This document shows positions 37,468 through 48,244 of a DNA stretch of 64,000 nt, in pieces. This DNA comes from Cololabis saira (lineage: Eukaryota; Chordata; Actinopteri; Beloniformes; Belonidae): positions 25,905,625 to 25,969,624 of the forward strand of contig NC_084599.1 of NCBI RefSeq assembly GCF_033807715.1. Reading direction: 5' to 3'. Position 1 is the first letter of the stretch. Every line of letters begins with the position of its first letter. A model generated the notes under the pieces. That model saw nothing but the letters and a program-made list of their open reading frames with translations. It was not told the origin of the DNA and made no database searches. The translations under genes and the position numbers were made by a program.

Positions 37468-37830
37468 ACGATGGATTTAGGACCAAATGTAGGAGAAAAG
37501 CAGAGGCAGGAGTTCCAAAAACCCGTGATTTATTTATATTTATAACAAAAAACAAAAGTTAACAAAAAACACAAGAGAGTACTACTAAACCTGACAGGAT
37601 GCAATGAGGGTGGAAACAGTACGGACCAGCAGGGAGCAAGGGAAAGACAACACAAGATATACACAGAAAGGTTGACGATCCACAGGTTCAAATGATCAGG
37701 ACAGATGGGAACAAGGGCAGTGAAGACATAACTGAAACACAAAGACACGGGTTTCAAAATAAAACAGGAACTAATACCCAAACTTTGAGAACTCTGGGCA
37801 TTAGTGCAATTCCCTTGGGTCAGTGTGAAC
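37468..37830. repeat. Unclassified dispersed repeat
   Basis: The block starts with 'ggatttaggaccaaatgtag' and continues with 'ccaaaaacccgtgatttat', a run of AACAAAAAAC units, 'gaccagcagggagcaag', 'gatgggaacaagggcag' and 'aaacaggaactaatacc'. This order matches a repeat I have seen scattered through fish genomes, but I cannot name its class and see no terminal repeats. Confidence 0.45.
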
Positions 37831-39285
37831 ACGGAAACCACACTTCACTTCATTTCACAGCCCCACTGAGACCTCTGAAGAAGTTCTCTCGCTACGGCTG
37901 TCACAAAGCTCTGATGCGGTCTTGTTTGCGGCATTAGGGCTCTGTGTTCTTGATTCGACCAAGCCAGAGAGCGTACTTTGGGCCATCACAGACATTTGTG
38001 CATGCTGCATTGTGAGGAAGCACATAAACAAATATGGCAAAGGAAAGTTACCCAGTTGTGGACCCATGACTTCCAGCAGCAGCTACGCTTCATTTATAAA
38101 CTGTATAGTTTGCCTGGAGTGGTCAATTCAGGCCAGTTGCCATGGAAACATGTTGCTCCACCTTCTGAGTTAAAAACTATACGTAAAAATGTTCCATAGT
38201 CCTGTTTCAACTTAAAGTCAGTTTAGCTTCTTGGACTCGCGCATCAACGCCTCCGGCAGTTGAGTCCGTTAAAACGTTGGTGAATAAGAGTCTCATAGAT
38301 GGTTGAATACGTGAGTCACCATAAATAAAGTATTAATACAGTCTTTTCCTAATGTCATGTGACCAATTGGTGTCTGTTGGGCTTACTAAAATGAATCAAC
38401 GATTCTACAGCTGGCTGTATGTTTAACGCTTTGTGGGTCGATGTTTCTCATGTGATCAAGCGCAGATGGTGGTAAGTTCGGAGCTGTTCCTGAGGGTTTG
38501 CTGCTCACAGCAAAGAAAGATAGACAAAATAATAAATACATAATAATAGAAAGATCCAACAGTAGAGGACAATTACTGTATGCACATTTTCTGATTTACC
38601 TTAAGCAGCCATTTGTTCTGGTAGCCATATACATGTAGGTTAGTTTCTTGGTAGAATCCTCTGGTAATATAATATATATATATCTTTATTTAAACTCGAA
38701 AAATCATATCTACGGTGAATAACTGATTATATATGAGACAAGCTGAATGGTGTCATGATGCCATCATTGCTGGCATATTTCAAGAAAGTTCTGGGTCTGA
38801 TTGGCCACTGGGGTGTGTTCGTGTCCCCGTGTGGATTATTCTCCGGGTTCTGTGTTCCTGCGGGGGTTCTTCTCAGGGTTCTACGGATTCCTATCAGGGT
38901 CCGAAGACATGTATGTTGGCTAAGAGTTGATTCTATCCTGTCCTGTGTGCCACCATGAAGCAAGGGAACTTTCTACAGCAAGGTTTGTTATTCATGTGGC
39001 TTGCTGTCTGTCTTTGTCCTTCAGCATCATGAACTGACATGAACCTACACTGCTTTGCTATCTGGGAGATGTTGCAGTCCTGTATTTATAGTATACTTTG
39101 TATCGAATGTACTGTAGGTAGATAACTTTACTTCAATATTTCAGTGGTACAAAAGATGTGCAGGTATGATCTTTGTCGATCCCCAAAATTAAGTTTATAT
39201 TTCATATAAAGGACTGCCACACAATTCTGTAAACACTAGGAATATATCACTAATCTTTAACTCTAAACTGTGGTCTCTCAGTGTG

Positions 39286-39309
39286 AAAAAAACAAAACAA
39301 AACAAAACA
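39286..39309. repeat. (CAAAA)n simple repeat
   Basis: Four CAAAA units follow a short A run. It is a simple repeat with no associated element recognised. Confidence 0.85.
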
Positions 39310-41811
39310 TGCACAACGCCTGCTATTGATGTTTAGAAATTTTTTTTTTTTTCCTTGAAGATTTCAAGTTTCTCTGTCAGGTACATCTTTGGATACCGAA
39401 TTTTGACAGAGAAGGGAACTGTCAATACCGTTTTAGAGGCACCACAACAACACAGACACCCTGAATCTTAAGAATACCAACAGATAAAGGAACTGATATA
39501 AGCCTGAAAATCAATACCTAAAGACAGTTTGATTCTTTTCAATGAGCAGTTGCACAGAAGAAAGAAAAAGGTAGCAAATGTGTTAAAAACATGGTAAAGG
39601 CGCACAACAAGCTTTCGGCTGATTCATGCGTAGAGTTTCTCAGAGTTTGTGTGCGGAGATGGTGGAAGGAGAGGTTCCAGATGTGGAGTGGGCAACCTGC
39701 CTGTCGGGACTCAAACACAGGAACTCACCCCAGATGCCGGAGATTAATCAGAGCCAGTAAGATGAGGAGAGAAGATGTGCTTGTCTGTTTGTGTGTGTGC
39801 GGGTTCCTTTTCGGGAAAATTAGTGCATTTTAAATGCATGTTTTTGTGTGTGACAATGAAATTCCTGTGCAAGGAAAAAGCTTGTCGTCTTTGCCAACTC
39901 TGCTGATTTTTCATCCTCTATGTAAGAAAGGAATTCAACCCTCAGCTTACGGCCATTTGGGAAGAGATTAAAGAGTATAATGGGACATCTGTTATGCTGG
40001 CCTATGAATAGTATTTACAAAATGACCAACAAAGTGATGTATGATATTTTTTCCTAATAAAATTCAGTCTGATCACAAATTAGCATATCTGTATACAACA
40101 ATCTCTCAGTCAAAATATACCACATCCTTAATGATGGTCTCAAAATCTTGCCGATGGACCTTCATATAACTGTGCCAGATGTAGTTGAAAAGGGTTCAGC
40201 AGTCTTCCTTGGAAGACTTGCAGAGTTTGTCATAATCTCGAGGGCTTGCTGCAATTTAAAACTCCCTCTATTGCCCATCACTATCAGTCGAGGGCTTTGG
40301 TAGGTTAATGGCATTTTACTAACTTTCTCTTAATGCATTTTTCAGTCTTTGATTCACGCACCAGTGAGCTCTTTTGCAGCCCATCCATATTATCTGAAGG
40401 GACATCACATCCCGCCGTTTATCAATTAATTGCACATTGCTCCTGGGTGCCATTGTGAGCCATTGAGATTTTTTTTTTCCTCTCCATCTTGAGTAAATGA
40501 GTGATGCAGGTCTTTTCTGGACTTCCCTTGATAGAAGAGAGTAATTACTGGCAAAGCTCTGACCACCTCTGGGGGTCCTGTGGCAACATATGTTGAGATC
40601 AGGTCACATCGGAGCGATGAGCAACGCTTAAGTGGTTGCCAGGAATGCAAGAAATATTGGCGCATTTATCGGTGAACAATTTTACATGTGGAGGGGGCAC
40701 ATTGTGAAATTGTACCAGCTTAAAAACTGAAAGATGAAGTAGCTTTGTAGATGCGAATAATCTAAACTCCAATTAATAAATGAATCATGAAATCATTACA
40801 GGCCCAGTAATTAAAGCTTTGGCTCCTACATAGTAAACTGACGTTCACAGCAAATACTTCGACTTGTTACTGCAGCACAATCTCAGCTGAAACACATTAA
40901 TCACAGTGTTATGGACATCTGTTATTTTGACTTTTCATAATGTGAAATGCAGGTGAAAAAAAATGTAGTTCTAGGAAATGTCCGAGGAAGCCTTGATATT
41001 GTGGCAGATTTGTTAATAAAAGGTCTTCAGTCCTGTCTCAGCTAAATGGAATGCAGTCTACTTTTTTAATGTTTTCATACCTGTGCTTTTTCTAAAATAG
41101 CAGGCCAAAACGTCTGCTGTGAAAATAATAAATCCACTAAGGTCAACAGAAATACACACCAGTGAGCCTGCATGTACAGTAACAGGGCCCAGGCACTTTC
41201 AGACTTCATTAAAATACAGAGCTTGCCTTACAGATGTTTTTGTCAAGCTGACTCTGAAAAAAAGCTTATATTAAAAGCTCTAGATGTCCAAATGTAAAGT
41301 AATACTTTGTATTTTTGTTTACTTTTGCACTTAACCTTTTTCGATGGATTGCCGGTCCCGTTAGAGACAAGAGTAGCTGACTCTCCAAACCGACATTCAG
41401 AAGAAGTCAAATTAGCCCCTTCAAGAAAAAAACATGTCTGCTAATATTATATTTTCTTAAAGTGCACATTGTTTCTCCAGTAACTGCTTCTAAGTCAGTC
41501 TAAATTACATCTGAATTGACCGACTGTTTGATAATTTCTTTTAAAGTGAACTCTAGCTTCTTTTCTTCCCATTTCTACGGGACTTTGGTTTTCCCAGTAA
41601 CTTCCAAGCAACTTCCTTATTTCTTATGTTTAATGTCAAGAGACTGGAAACGGACTGTTACTCTATGTGTGTACATTTGAATCAATGTAACAGTCCGCCT
41701 CCGAGGAATCTTACCAACATACATGTTGATGGTACAATCCAGTCTCGATCTATACCGAAACTATTAACAACAAAAAAACAGTACAAATTGTGTGAGTAAT
41801 ATTGTATAGTT

Positions 41812-41930
41812 ATTCATTTATTTAATTAACCTTTATTCCCCCAGGAGGTCCCTTGAGATAAAATGTATTTGTCGAGGAAAACCTGGCCAAGAGGCACGCC
41901 GGTACCCTGCAGAGTAAAAAACTTACATTA
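41812..41930 (-). mobile_element. LINE-like 3' end (minus strand)
   Basis: On the minus strand the order is 'cttggccaggttttcctcg', 'aaatacattttatctcaagg', then 'aataaaggttaattaaat' near 41815-41835. This is the recognisable 3' terminus of an abundant fish retroelement ('cttggccaggtctcccttg...aataaaggttaaataaa'). No coding part was recognised. The following 41931-42012 may belong to the same copy, which the Harbinger element then entered or abuts. Confidence 0.6.
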
Positions 41931-42719
41931 AGATGTCATAAGATCATTTAGATGCACCAGTACAAAGAGCAAAATTAGATAATCAATTACAAGAGCAGTA
42001 TAAGAAAAAGACTAAGGGCCCGATTTACTAAAGGTTTGCGTGTGTAAAAACGTGTGCAAACTTGACAGCACCCGCAAACCAATGTGCGAGCTGATCTACT
42101 AACAGCGTGCAAAGAGGACTGCGTCTCTGAAATGCGCAAAATTGCACACGCAATCCATTTAGTACTTTTGCCCTGATGAATAATCAATATGGGGCGTACC
42201 CGGCAGAAATCCTAAATACTGGGAGGGGAAGATGCAAATTGCTCCATTTACCACGCGCAATGAGATTTACCAAGCCCGAAAGTAATTGCGCGTATTGTGA
42301 TTGCGTCTGTATTTAATACGTTTGAAAGGAAAGTGCTAATCTGCTGCTGCTGTTATTGTGGCAAGGAGGCGACATCCAAAATCAAAGAATACGCAGAGAG
42401 AGAGAGTCTTTATTCTGCTGCATGCTATTTTAAAAATGGTTGCACAAGTTTTATTAAAGGCCACTTTTTCTTTAGTTCTTTGCCTTATATCTTGCGACCT
42501 TCTCTTATTGTGCCCCCCTCCACTCGCCCACAAGCAGGCCAAGCCTTTGTGCCAAAACTTTGTATTTTATTGATTACTTATCTTGTTGAACGTGAAATCA
42601 TCCTTCGTAAATTACATTTAATTAAAACCCGTGCTTATTAATCACAAAACACAGGTTAAACATCATGACCAAATCCGCTCCGTCCCGCTGTGTCAGGATC
42701 AGCGCAGAGACTGCAGCTT

Positions 42720-42849
42720 CGCCTGAATTATGGTTCTGCGTTAAATCGACGGCGTAGCCGACGGCGTAGGGTCGCGGCGCGGTGTGCGTCGCCGCGTACC
42801 CTACGCCGTCGGTTCTGCGTTGGTGTGACGCGGAACCATAAATCAGCCT
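42720..42849. mobile_element. Palindromic foldback MITE, copy 1 (inside Harbinger)
   Basis: The two halves are near-perfect inverted repeats: 'gcctgaattatggttctgcg' on the left faces 'gcggaaccataaatcagcct' on the right, around a core of GGCGTAG/CTACGCC words. It is the same family as 47668-47765 and 59328-59467. The right side has the expected TTA (42850-42852). The left equivalent is degraded (CTT). The whole copy could fold into one long hairpin. Confidence 0.85.
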
Positions 42850-43202
42850 TTAGTGTGCGCTCTGTGCGCTGTTCTGAACACTTCTCTTCTTTCGGCCATA
42901 TGATGGTCCCGTCTGTCACACATTTACTGTCAGTGTTTGCTATATAATATATAATATTTGCAATATACTGTGGACATCTGAATAAAAACTTAACTCATAA
43001 ATATATTGAATCAAAGCGCTCTCCAGCTCTGTGTCTGATTGTCTTTTTCTCCTCAGATCATGCAGAGCACCGCCGGGTCACGCAAACCCGACCAATTCAA
43101 TATTAAAATCAAATTCGGTCCTGTGGCCCGTTTTTCTATTTCGTATTTTTGATCTGTGCCTAAAATTGAAATATGAAAAACCAGACGTTTTTCCGTTTTT
43201 TG

Positions 43203-43356
43203 TGTTACCAACTGCATTTATTCTATCGCAGATTTTCTCCGATATTGCGTTTCTTTTGGTAATGTTTACATTTATTTGCTGTAGTTCATGAATGTGTTTA
43301 TTTGCCTCTTCCACTAATATCTCTAACTCCAACTCGTTCAATTTCATTTTGCGCTT
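43203..43356 (-). pseudogene. Harbinger SANT/Myb-like protein fragment
   Basis: The minus strand encodes KRKMKLNELELEILVEEA, then ITKRNAISEKICDRINAVGN. This matches the N-terminal SANT/Myb-like trihelix domain of the accessory DNA-binding protein of PIF/Harbinger transposons and its domesticated relative NAIF1. In that family a 'KR..nF...E.eiLveEv' helix is followed by 'T...Kn..We.I...vNAV'. In autonomous elements this protein binds the terminal repeats and helps bring in the transposase. Here only the first two helices are readable. The next family motif ('R...E...KW..L') is not seen in this frame, and the reading frame then runs into unrelated sequence. It is a relic that supports the Harbinger call on the host element. 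Confidence 0.65.
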
Positions 43357-43585
43357 GTGACTTGTGACTGTGCATTCCATCCAGACTCTCCATGGCGCAG
43401 AGTTTGCGCTCGCAAACCTTAAGACACGCAACACCTCATTTAAATACTGCTGTTTGCACCTGTTATCAATTGCGCACGCAATCTTAGTTGATCACCTGCA
43501 AACCACGCAACAACAGCACGCGCAAACCTTTTCAGTGCACACGCAATTTAGTACTCTTTATTTAGGATCTTAGTAAATCGGGCCC

Positions 43586-44263
43586 TAAGAAAACTGATTA
43601 CAGACAAATATTATTACTTATTTATTTAGACGAATCAAACAGTTGTGGTGATTTTGGCTAGATGTTGAACTCACTTTCACCTCTACACATGTCACACTTT
43701 TAATCTTTTTCAAATTTGTAATCTTTTTCAAATAATAAGTGCAAAATGTTCAATACACTTTATTAGTAGTTATATGAGGCCATTCTCAAATGTACATTAC
43801 ATTTGATTTTTATTACAGTCATCCCTTTACATCTTTTGGTTTTCTCCTATACTCATTTATTGTATATAGCAATATTTCTAGTAAACCTTTGATTTTTTTC
43901 AATATTTCTCAGTGTGTTCTTTAAGACAATGAAAAACATGTGAACATATTAGTGAAAAATTGCCTATTAAGACTATATGAACCTACTTTCACCTCCAAAA
44001 CATTTGAAGCCTGCGGCTCTGCTCTGATAACACTTAAAAAATGTGCATGTGAAGTGAGAGACACCAGAAAAAATAGTCACTAAAGGAGTCTGAAAAAGAG
44101 TTCAATCTAGTGATCCTACGAAGGCAAACATCTTGTACTGGGTTTGCTCTCGACGTACAGAATGTATTCACTCACTCAAAAGTTGCATCTGGTTTCTTTT
44201 CTTTTTATTACTTCACACTGGATCAAAAACAGAAATATTTTTCTATTAGAACAAAACAGCAAT
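43586..44263. other. Short spacer between two DNA transposons
   Basis: AT-rich, without recognisable genes or repeat ends. It may be the remainder of the retroelement into which the Harbinger copy inserted. Confidence 0.5.
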
Positions 44264-45655
44264 GGCCGGGTTTCCCAGATCAGTTAAGTAGTTCTTAACA
44301 GCGAAAGACTTCTTTCAAACCTTCTTAAGGAGCCTGTGAAAGAAAATCGCGTTTCCCAGAGTCGCTCTTAGCTTAAGTATCTCTTTCATTAAGAAGGAAA
44401 TGAAAGATGCTGCTGACCCAGTCTTTACAACCATCTTAGTGAACAAAGACTCACAGATCCAGCCGCGTCAGGCAAAACAATATCACACCAAGCAATGAGA
44501 TATTAAAACAATGCACCCCGCACAAATTTTGATCTATTTTATACTTTAGATTTATATTGTTTAGCATTTATTGGTGACAGCAAAGGGGGGAAAAAAAGAA
44601 AAATAAGGAATAACAAGTGTGTTCCTGTATATGCTTTATGCATTACGCACAAATAAAACGATCATCATGAATATCATTTATTTGATGATTTGGCTGCTAT
44701 ACAGCATGTTCTCGCTGCAAATCAACCGCATCACCGTGCGCGAAGCAGAACTGTTTTTATGAACGCATTCGTGCGTCAGCACTTCAGTCCCCTGGACGTG
44801 CTGTCGGACCGGGCTGTCCAGGCAGCCGGGACACCGATCCTCCTGCGCCGCGCCCGAGCGCATCTATGTGATGACAGGGAAGCAGCAGCTGATCAACGGG
44901 ATCCTTTGATGAATCGTTCATTACAGTCTCAAATATAATCAATGGTGTCGGTTTATATTAAAGAATCTTTTTGCCCAGAAGAAAAAAGAGCGAAGACAAC
45001 GACCCATAACTATTTTCTTCTCTTGAAAAAACCCACCTGCGGGATGCAGCAGCATCAGAAGAGGAGGAATACGTGCGTGGCGGGGATGATCTCTGCAATC
45101 TGAAGCCCTCTATAATTGTAAAAAGAATTTCACTTATCACGGGTTCTTTTTGGAACATAACCCCTGCGAAAAACCAGGGATTGCTGTAATTCCACGTTGC
45201 GATTTGCGAAACTCGCCTTCTCTTGGCTCATGTTTTTGAACGCACACACCCGCCCACCACGTTTCCTCCCGGTTTCTGCGTGTGGGGAAAAAAAGCCTCA
45301 CTGTAGCCAGAAATAACGGAGTAACACACCGTTTGGATGAAAAAGGGTCATTGAATTATATTTATCATCTTAATTTTTCATTATAACGCACAGGCAGCAG
45401 TGAATTAGTGCGTTAGGCAGCAGTGCTGCGTGTGAAAATGCGCTGATAGTGATCGGTGATCGATTTGCCTGGCATCGATTGATTTGGTTTCAGAACCGGA
45501 CAGCTGCTCCAAAGAGCTTCCGAAAGAGCGAAACTAAAGGACAGTGTTAAGAAGTCATCTGGGAAACACCCATATCTTAGGGTTCTCTCTTAGTTCAAAC
45601 CTTCTTTGAACCTCTCTTAAATCCTTAAGAGAGGTTGGATCTGGGAAACCCGGCC
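44264..45655. mobile_element. TIR DNA transposon, 1.39 kb, Harbinger-like
   Basis: The left end GGCCGGGTTTCCCAGATC and the complement of the right end, GGCCGGGTTTCCCAGATC, are the same, and both continue into 'ttaag'-rich subterminal DNA. The flanks are AAT on both sides (44261-44263 and 45656-45658), a 3 bp duplication. The ends and the short AT-rich target are compatible with the PIF/Harbinger-ISL2EU group, but the superfamily is inferred. The interior has a GC-rich frame (44672-44938) with weak similarity to a Harbinger transposase N-terminus. Confidence 0.8.
44672..44938 (+). pseudogene. Possible Harbinger transposase N-terminal remnant
   Basis: The frame reads DLAAIQHVLAAN, then RARSRTVFMNAFVR, then FSPLDVLSDRAVQ, and ends at 44938. 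HARBI1-type transposases often begin with an Arg-rich segment followed by a 'F..r.nplD.l.D.el..ryR' motif, which this resembles. The base composition is much more GC-rich than the surroundings. No DDE catalytic region follows. It is open for about 88 codons and lies inside a TIR element. An unrelated transposon protein or a chance frame remains possible. Confidence 0.35.
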
Positions 45656-46754
45656 AATGTCTTTGTGCAAAGTTGTTTTTACTGTTTTGAGTTAAAAGTC
45701 TAAAGTTAGGTTTCAAGCCTATTGTTAAATATCCTTGAAAATAGAACAGATTTAGAGAAGTATATTGCATTGACATTTAACCTACATGATGATAAATCTT
45801 AATCCCACAAACCCAGCATTCTTGCGTTATAGCTTGTATGCTGGGAGGTGATCGTGACTCCAGCAGGGTCGACATGTCATCACCAGATGTGCATGAGACT
45901 TTCTGTACACAAGAGTGTACCTGACAATTTGCGGTGATTGAACGGGCTTCCCCGCTGACAGAAGTCTCAGTGCATGAGAAAGACGAACTTCTGAAGCCAC
46001 AGAGAACGTGACTGCTGTTGTATTATGTTAACAGCATACACAACAATTCAATTATGACCTCAATTGAATAGAAATAAACCCGCTTTGCATGCAAAATAGT
46101 CTGTGATAAACGATCTGCATTCAAGAGAGCTGATCAATATTAAAAGCCAACGTGTTGTTTTGAAGGAAAACGTGAAGTAAAAGGAGGGCAGATGATGTTT
46201 TACACAAAGTCAGCCTGTGCTCTCACTTTCACAGGAGAGCACTGCTGAAAGTAAATACTTGGTGGTGCGTCATACACTTATTATCTGCACTTACAACGGC
46301 GATTTAATCTTCACTGTGTTAACGAAGCATTTTACAATTATGTTTCTCTGTAGATGCACTTAAACTGACACACTTACAAGCACACATGGGATTTGTTTGT
46401 TCTGATTGCGTCTTTAGACGTTTGTGGAGTTATTTCAGGCGCTTGAAGTGCTAATGTTACAGCGGGAGAGGTGGCGTAGCTCGCCCCAAGACCTTAGCAG
46501 GGTTTCTTAGTGGACGCAAGCCCATTCTGAATCAACCTATAAGTATAAACCGATAGTTGTATGTTTCTGCAGTGCAATATTCTCCAATGACTTTTCCACT
46601 GAAAAACAATAAACTATTCCATAACCAGATTCATCATCCATTTGAATTTGAACTTGAGGAGCAGATGTGTAAGTGCAAGTCGGACATTTCTGGAAGGAAT
46701 AACTCATACTAAGTTATTGGGGGTCATTGTTGGGTATGTGGTGCTTAGGCCTAC
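45656..46754. other. Non-coding stretch, no gene recognised
   Basis: Apparently single-copy AT-rich DNA between transposons. There are only short open frames without recognisable domains. Confidence 0.5.
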
Positions 46755-46960
46755 GGTTGTCATGGCTGGAGGACCAACCATGACAACGGTGTTGTTTTCC
46801 TCAACGATGACGAAATCATTTCGTTGACGCCACTTTTTTTCATGACGATAACGAGACGATGACGAGATAAACATGGCTCTTTGATGACTAAAACATGACG
46901 AGACTTGTGTGAGTTTTTGTTTGAAGAGACGAGAATGGATGAAAATGTTCGTGTGATGTG
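46755..46960. repeat. Dispersed repeat rich in GACGA words
   Basis: A 10 bp inverted repeat GTTGTCATGG/CCATGACAAC (46756-46765 and 46778-46787) leads into 'tcctcaacgatgacgaaatc', 'tcgttgacgcca', 'catgacgataacgagacgat' and 'actaaaacatgacgagac'. This order is a known scattered repeat in fish genomes. I cannot assign its class. Confidence 0.45.
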
Positions 46961-47037
46961 TTCATCTATAACTGTTTATAAAAATAAAATATGCATTGTG
47001 TGTAAATATTTACCTTCATGCATGGGATCCTATAGGC

Positions 47038-47361
47038 TACGGAAGAGTATGAGGGCCATGCAGCAGAAAAAATATTTGAGAGGGGAAGATTTTTTTTTAT
47101 TGTGCACTTTGAGAAAAAAGTCGTAATGTCGAGAATTATGTTGAAATACAATTTCGAGAAAAAAGTAGAAATTTCGTGAATGAAATTTCGCCCTTTTTCT
47201 CAACATTTCAACTTTAATCTCGATATTTCGACTTTTTTCTCGACATTTCGACTTTTTTGTCGACATTTCGACTTTTTTCTCGAAGTGCATAATGAAAAAA
47301 AAATCTTCCTCCTCTAAAATATTATTTTTATTTTTTCTCCTGGCCCTGATACTCTTCCGTA
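47038..47361. mobile_element. TIR element with internal minisatellite (324 bp)
   Basis: The left end TACGGAAGAGTAT and the complement of the right end match, and the inverted similarity runs on for about 80 bp ('gagggg/gaggag-gaagattttttt', 'ttatgcacttcgagaaaaaa'). The flanks are ATAGGC on both sides (47032-47037 and 47362-47367), giving a 6 bp target duplication. The centre consists of repeated units of about 18-20 bp of the type ATTTCGACTTTTTTCTCGAC, in inverted orientation on the two halves. It has no coding capacity. The superfamily is not assigned. Confidence 0.8.
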
Positions 47362-47667
47362 ATAGGCCGACTGTCCGTGAATGCATCGCAGCTGTGAGCC
47401 AGCGCTGATTGGCTGTGCGGCGTTAACTTGTTTGGAACCAACTCTTTGGAGGAAAGAGAAAGAAGAAAATGGAGACGAAAAAAAAACATCAATCTGTCTC
47501 ATTCAAACGAAAGGTGAAAGAGATGAAAGTGAAGCTGGTTGCTTCTTGTCCTCCACTTACTTCCTGCTTTTCATCGACATCACACCGTGGCCCCGGCGGA
47601 GCCCGACAACGCCGTTACCGAGGAGGAGGCAAGGCCACCCGGTAGTAGGGTTGCCACCCGTCCCTTA

Positions 47668-47765
47668 AGGCTGATTTATGGTTCCGCGTTACACCAACGG
47701 AGAGCCTTCGGCGTAGCTACGCCGTAGGCTCTGCGTTGGTTTAACGCTGAACCATAATTCAGGCT
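47668..47765. mobile_element. Palindromic foldback MITE, copy 2
   Basis: The ends AGGCTGATTTATGGTTC and, on the complement, AGCCTGAATTATGGTTC are inverted. TTA lies on both sides (47665-47667 and 47766-47768). The centre reads GGCGTAGCTACGCC, so the 98 bp copy is almost one continuous palindrome. It is inserted next to the left terminus of a hAT-like element. Confidence 0.92.
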
Positions 47766-47803
47766 TTAATTGGGAATTAAAAGTTGCGTTCCGTATTGAA
47801 CCA

Positions 47804-47836
47804 ATACGGACACATATTAATAATATGTGTCCGTAT
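47804..47836. repeat. 33 bp near-perfect palindrome
   Basis: The arm ATACGGACACATATTA is followed by one A and its exact 16-base complement. A second dyad, CCGTATTG-aac-CAATACGG, overlaps its left edge (47791-47809). Together they could form competing hairpins within the hAT-like element. Confidence 0.95.
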
Positions 47837-47877
47837 ATCATAATAATTATGCTCTTATATATTGATGTCATAATATA

Positions 47878-48244
47878 CAGGAGGTGAAGGTCGGAAAATT
47901 TAAATATATTGAAAAACTTCATTCGTAGTAAATTCAAGTAAAGCTGAAACAAATACATTATTTCCCACTACACTCATAGTGAGATATTTCAAGCCTTTAT
48001 TTGTTATAATGTTGATGATTATGACTCACAGTTTATGAAAACCCCAAATAAAAAATCTAAAAAAATTAGAATATTTTATGAAATCAATAAACAATTCAAT
48101 CATCAAAATTAAAACAAATAAATGTTTAACATATCTTGCTTTGCATGTAATGAGACTATGTAATGTATTAGTTTCACCTTTTAAATTTAATTATTGAAAT
48201 AAATTAACTTTTACACCATGTTCTAATTTTCCGACCTTCACCTG
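47878..48244. mobile_element. TA-flanked MITE (Tc1/mariner-like), 367 bp
   Basis: The left end CAGGAGGTGAAGGTCGG and the complement of the right end, CAGGTGAAGGTCGGAAAATT, are inverted with a small indel. TA lies on both sides (47876-47877 and 48245-48246). The interior has 'atttcaagcctttatttgtt' and 'tatgaaaaccccaaataaa', phrases of a very common vertebrate and fish repeat. There is no transposase. The TA duplication points to the Tc1/mariner group, which is inference. Confidence 0.85.

Larger units (their letters stand above)
35221..41811. other. Mostly non-coding, no gene recognised
   Basis: Contains one dispersed repeat (37468-37830) and simple repeats. Short CA runs occur near 35625. 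The block 39940-40720 is complex and repeat-free, with words such as ATCAATTAATTGCAC and TTGTGAGCCATTGAG, and may be a conserved non-coding element. The open frames have no recognisable domains. Confidence 0.5.
42016..43585. mobile_element. PIF/Harbinger element, 1.57 kb, internally decayed
   Basis: The left end GGGCCCGATTTACTAA and the complement of the right end, GGGCCCGATTTACTAA, are identical over 16 bp. Both ends are flanked by TAA (42013-42015 and 43586-43588), the 3 bp target duplication typical of PIF/Harbinger. Subterminal regions on both sides are full of inverted 'gcaaac' and 'gcgtgtg' words. The interior holds a decayed minus-strand SANT/Myb-like coding fragment (43203-43356) and a palindromic MITE (42720-42849). 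No DDE transposase frame was recognised, so the copy is probably non-autonomous. Confidence 0.92.
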
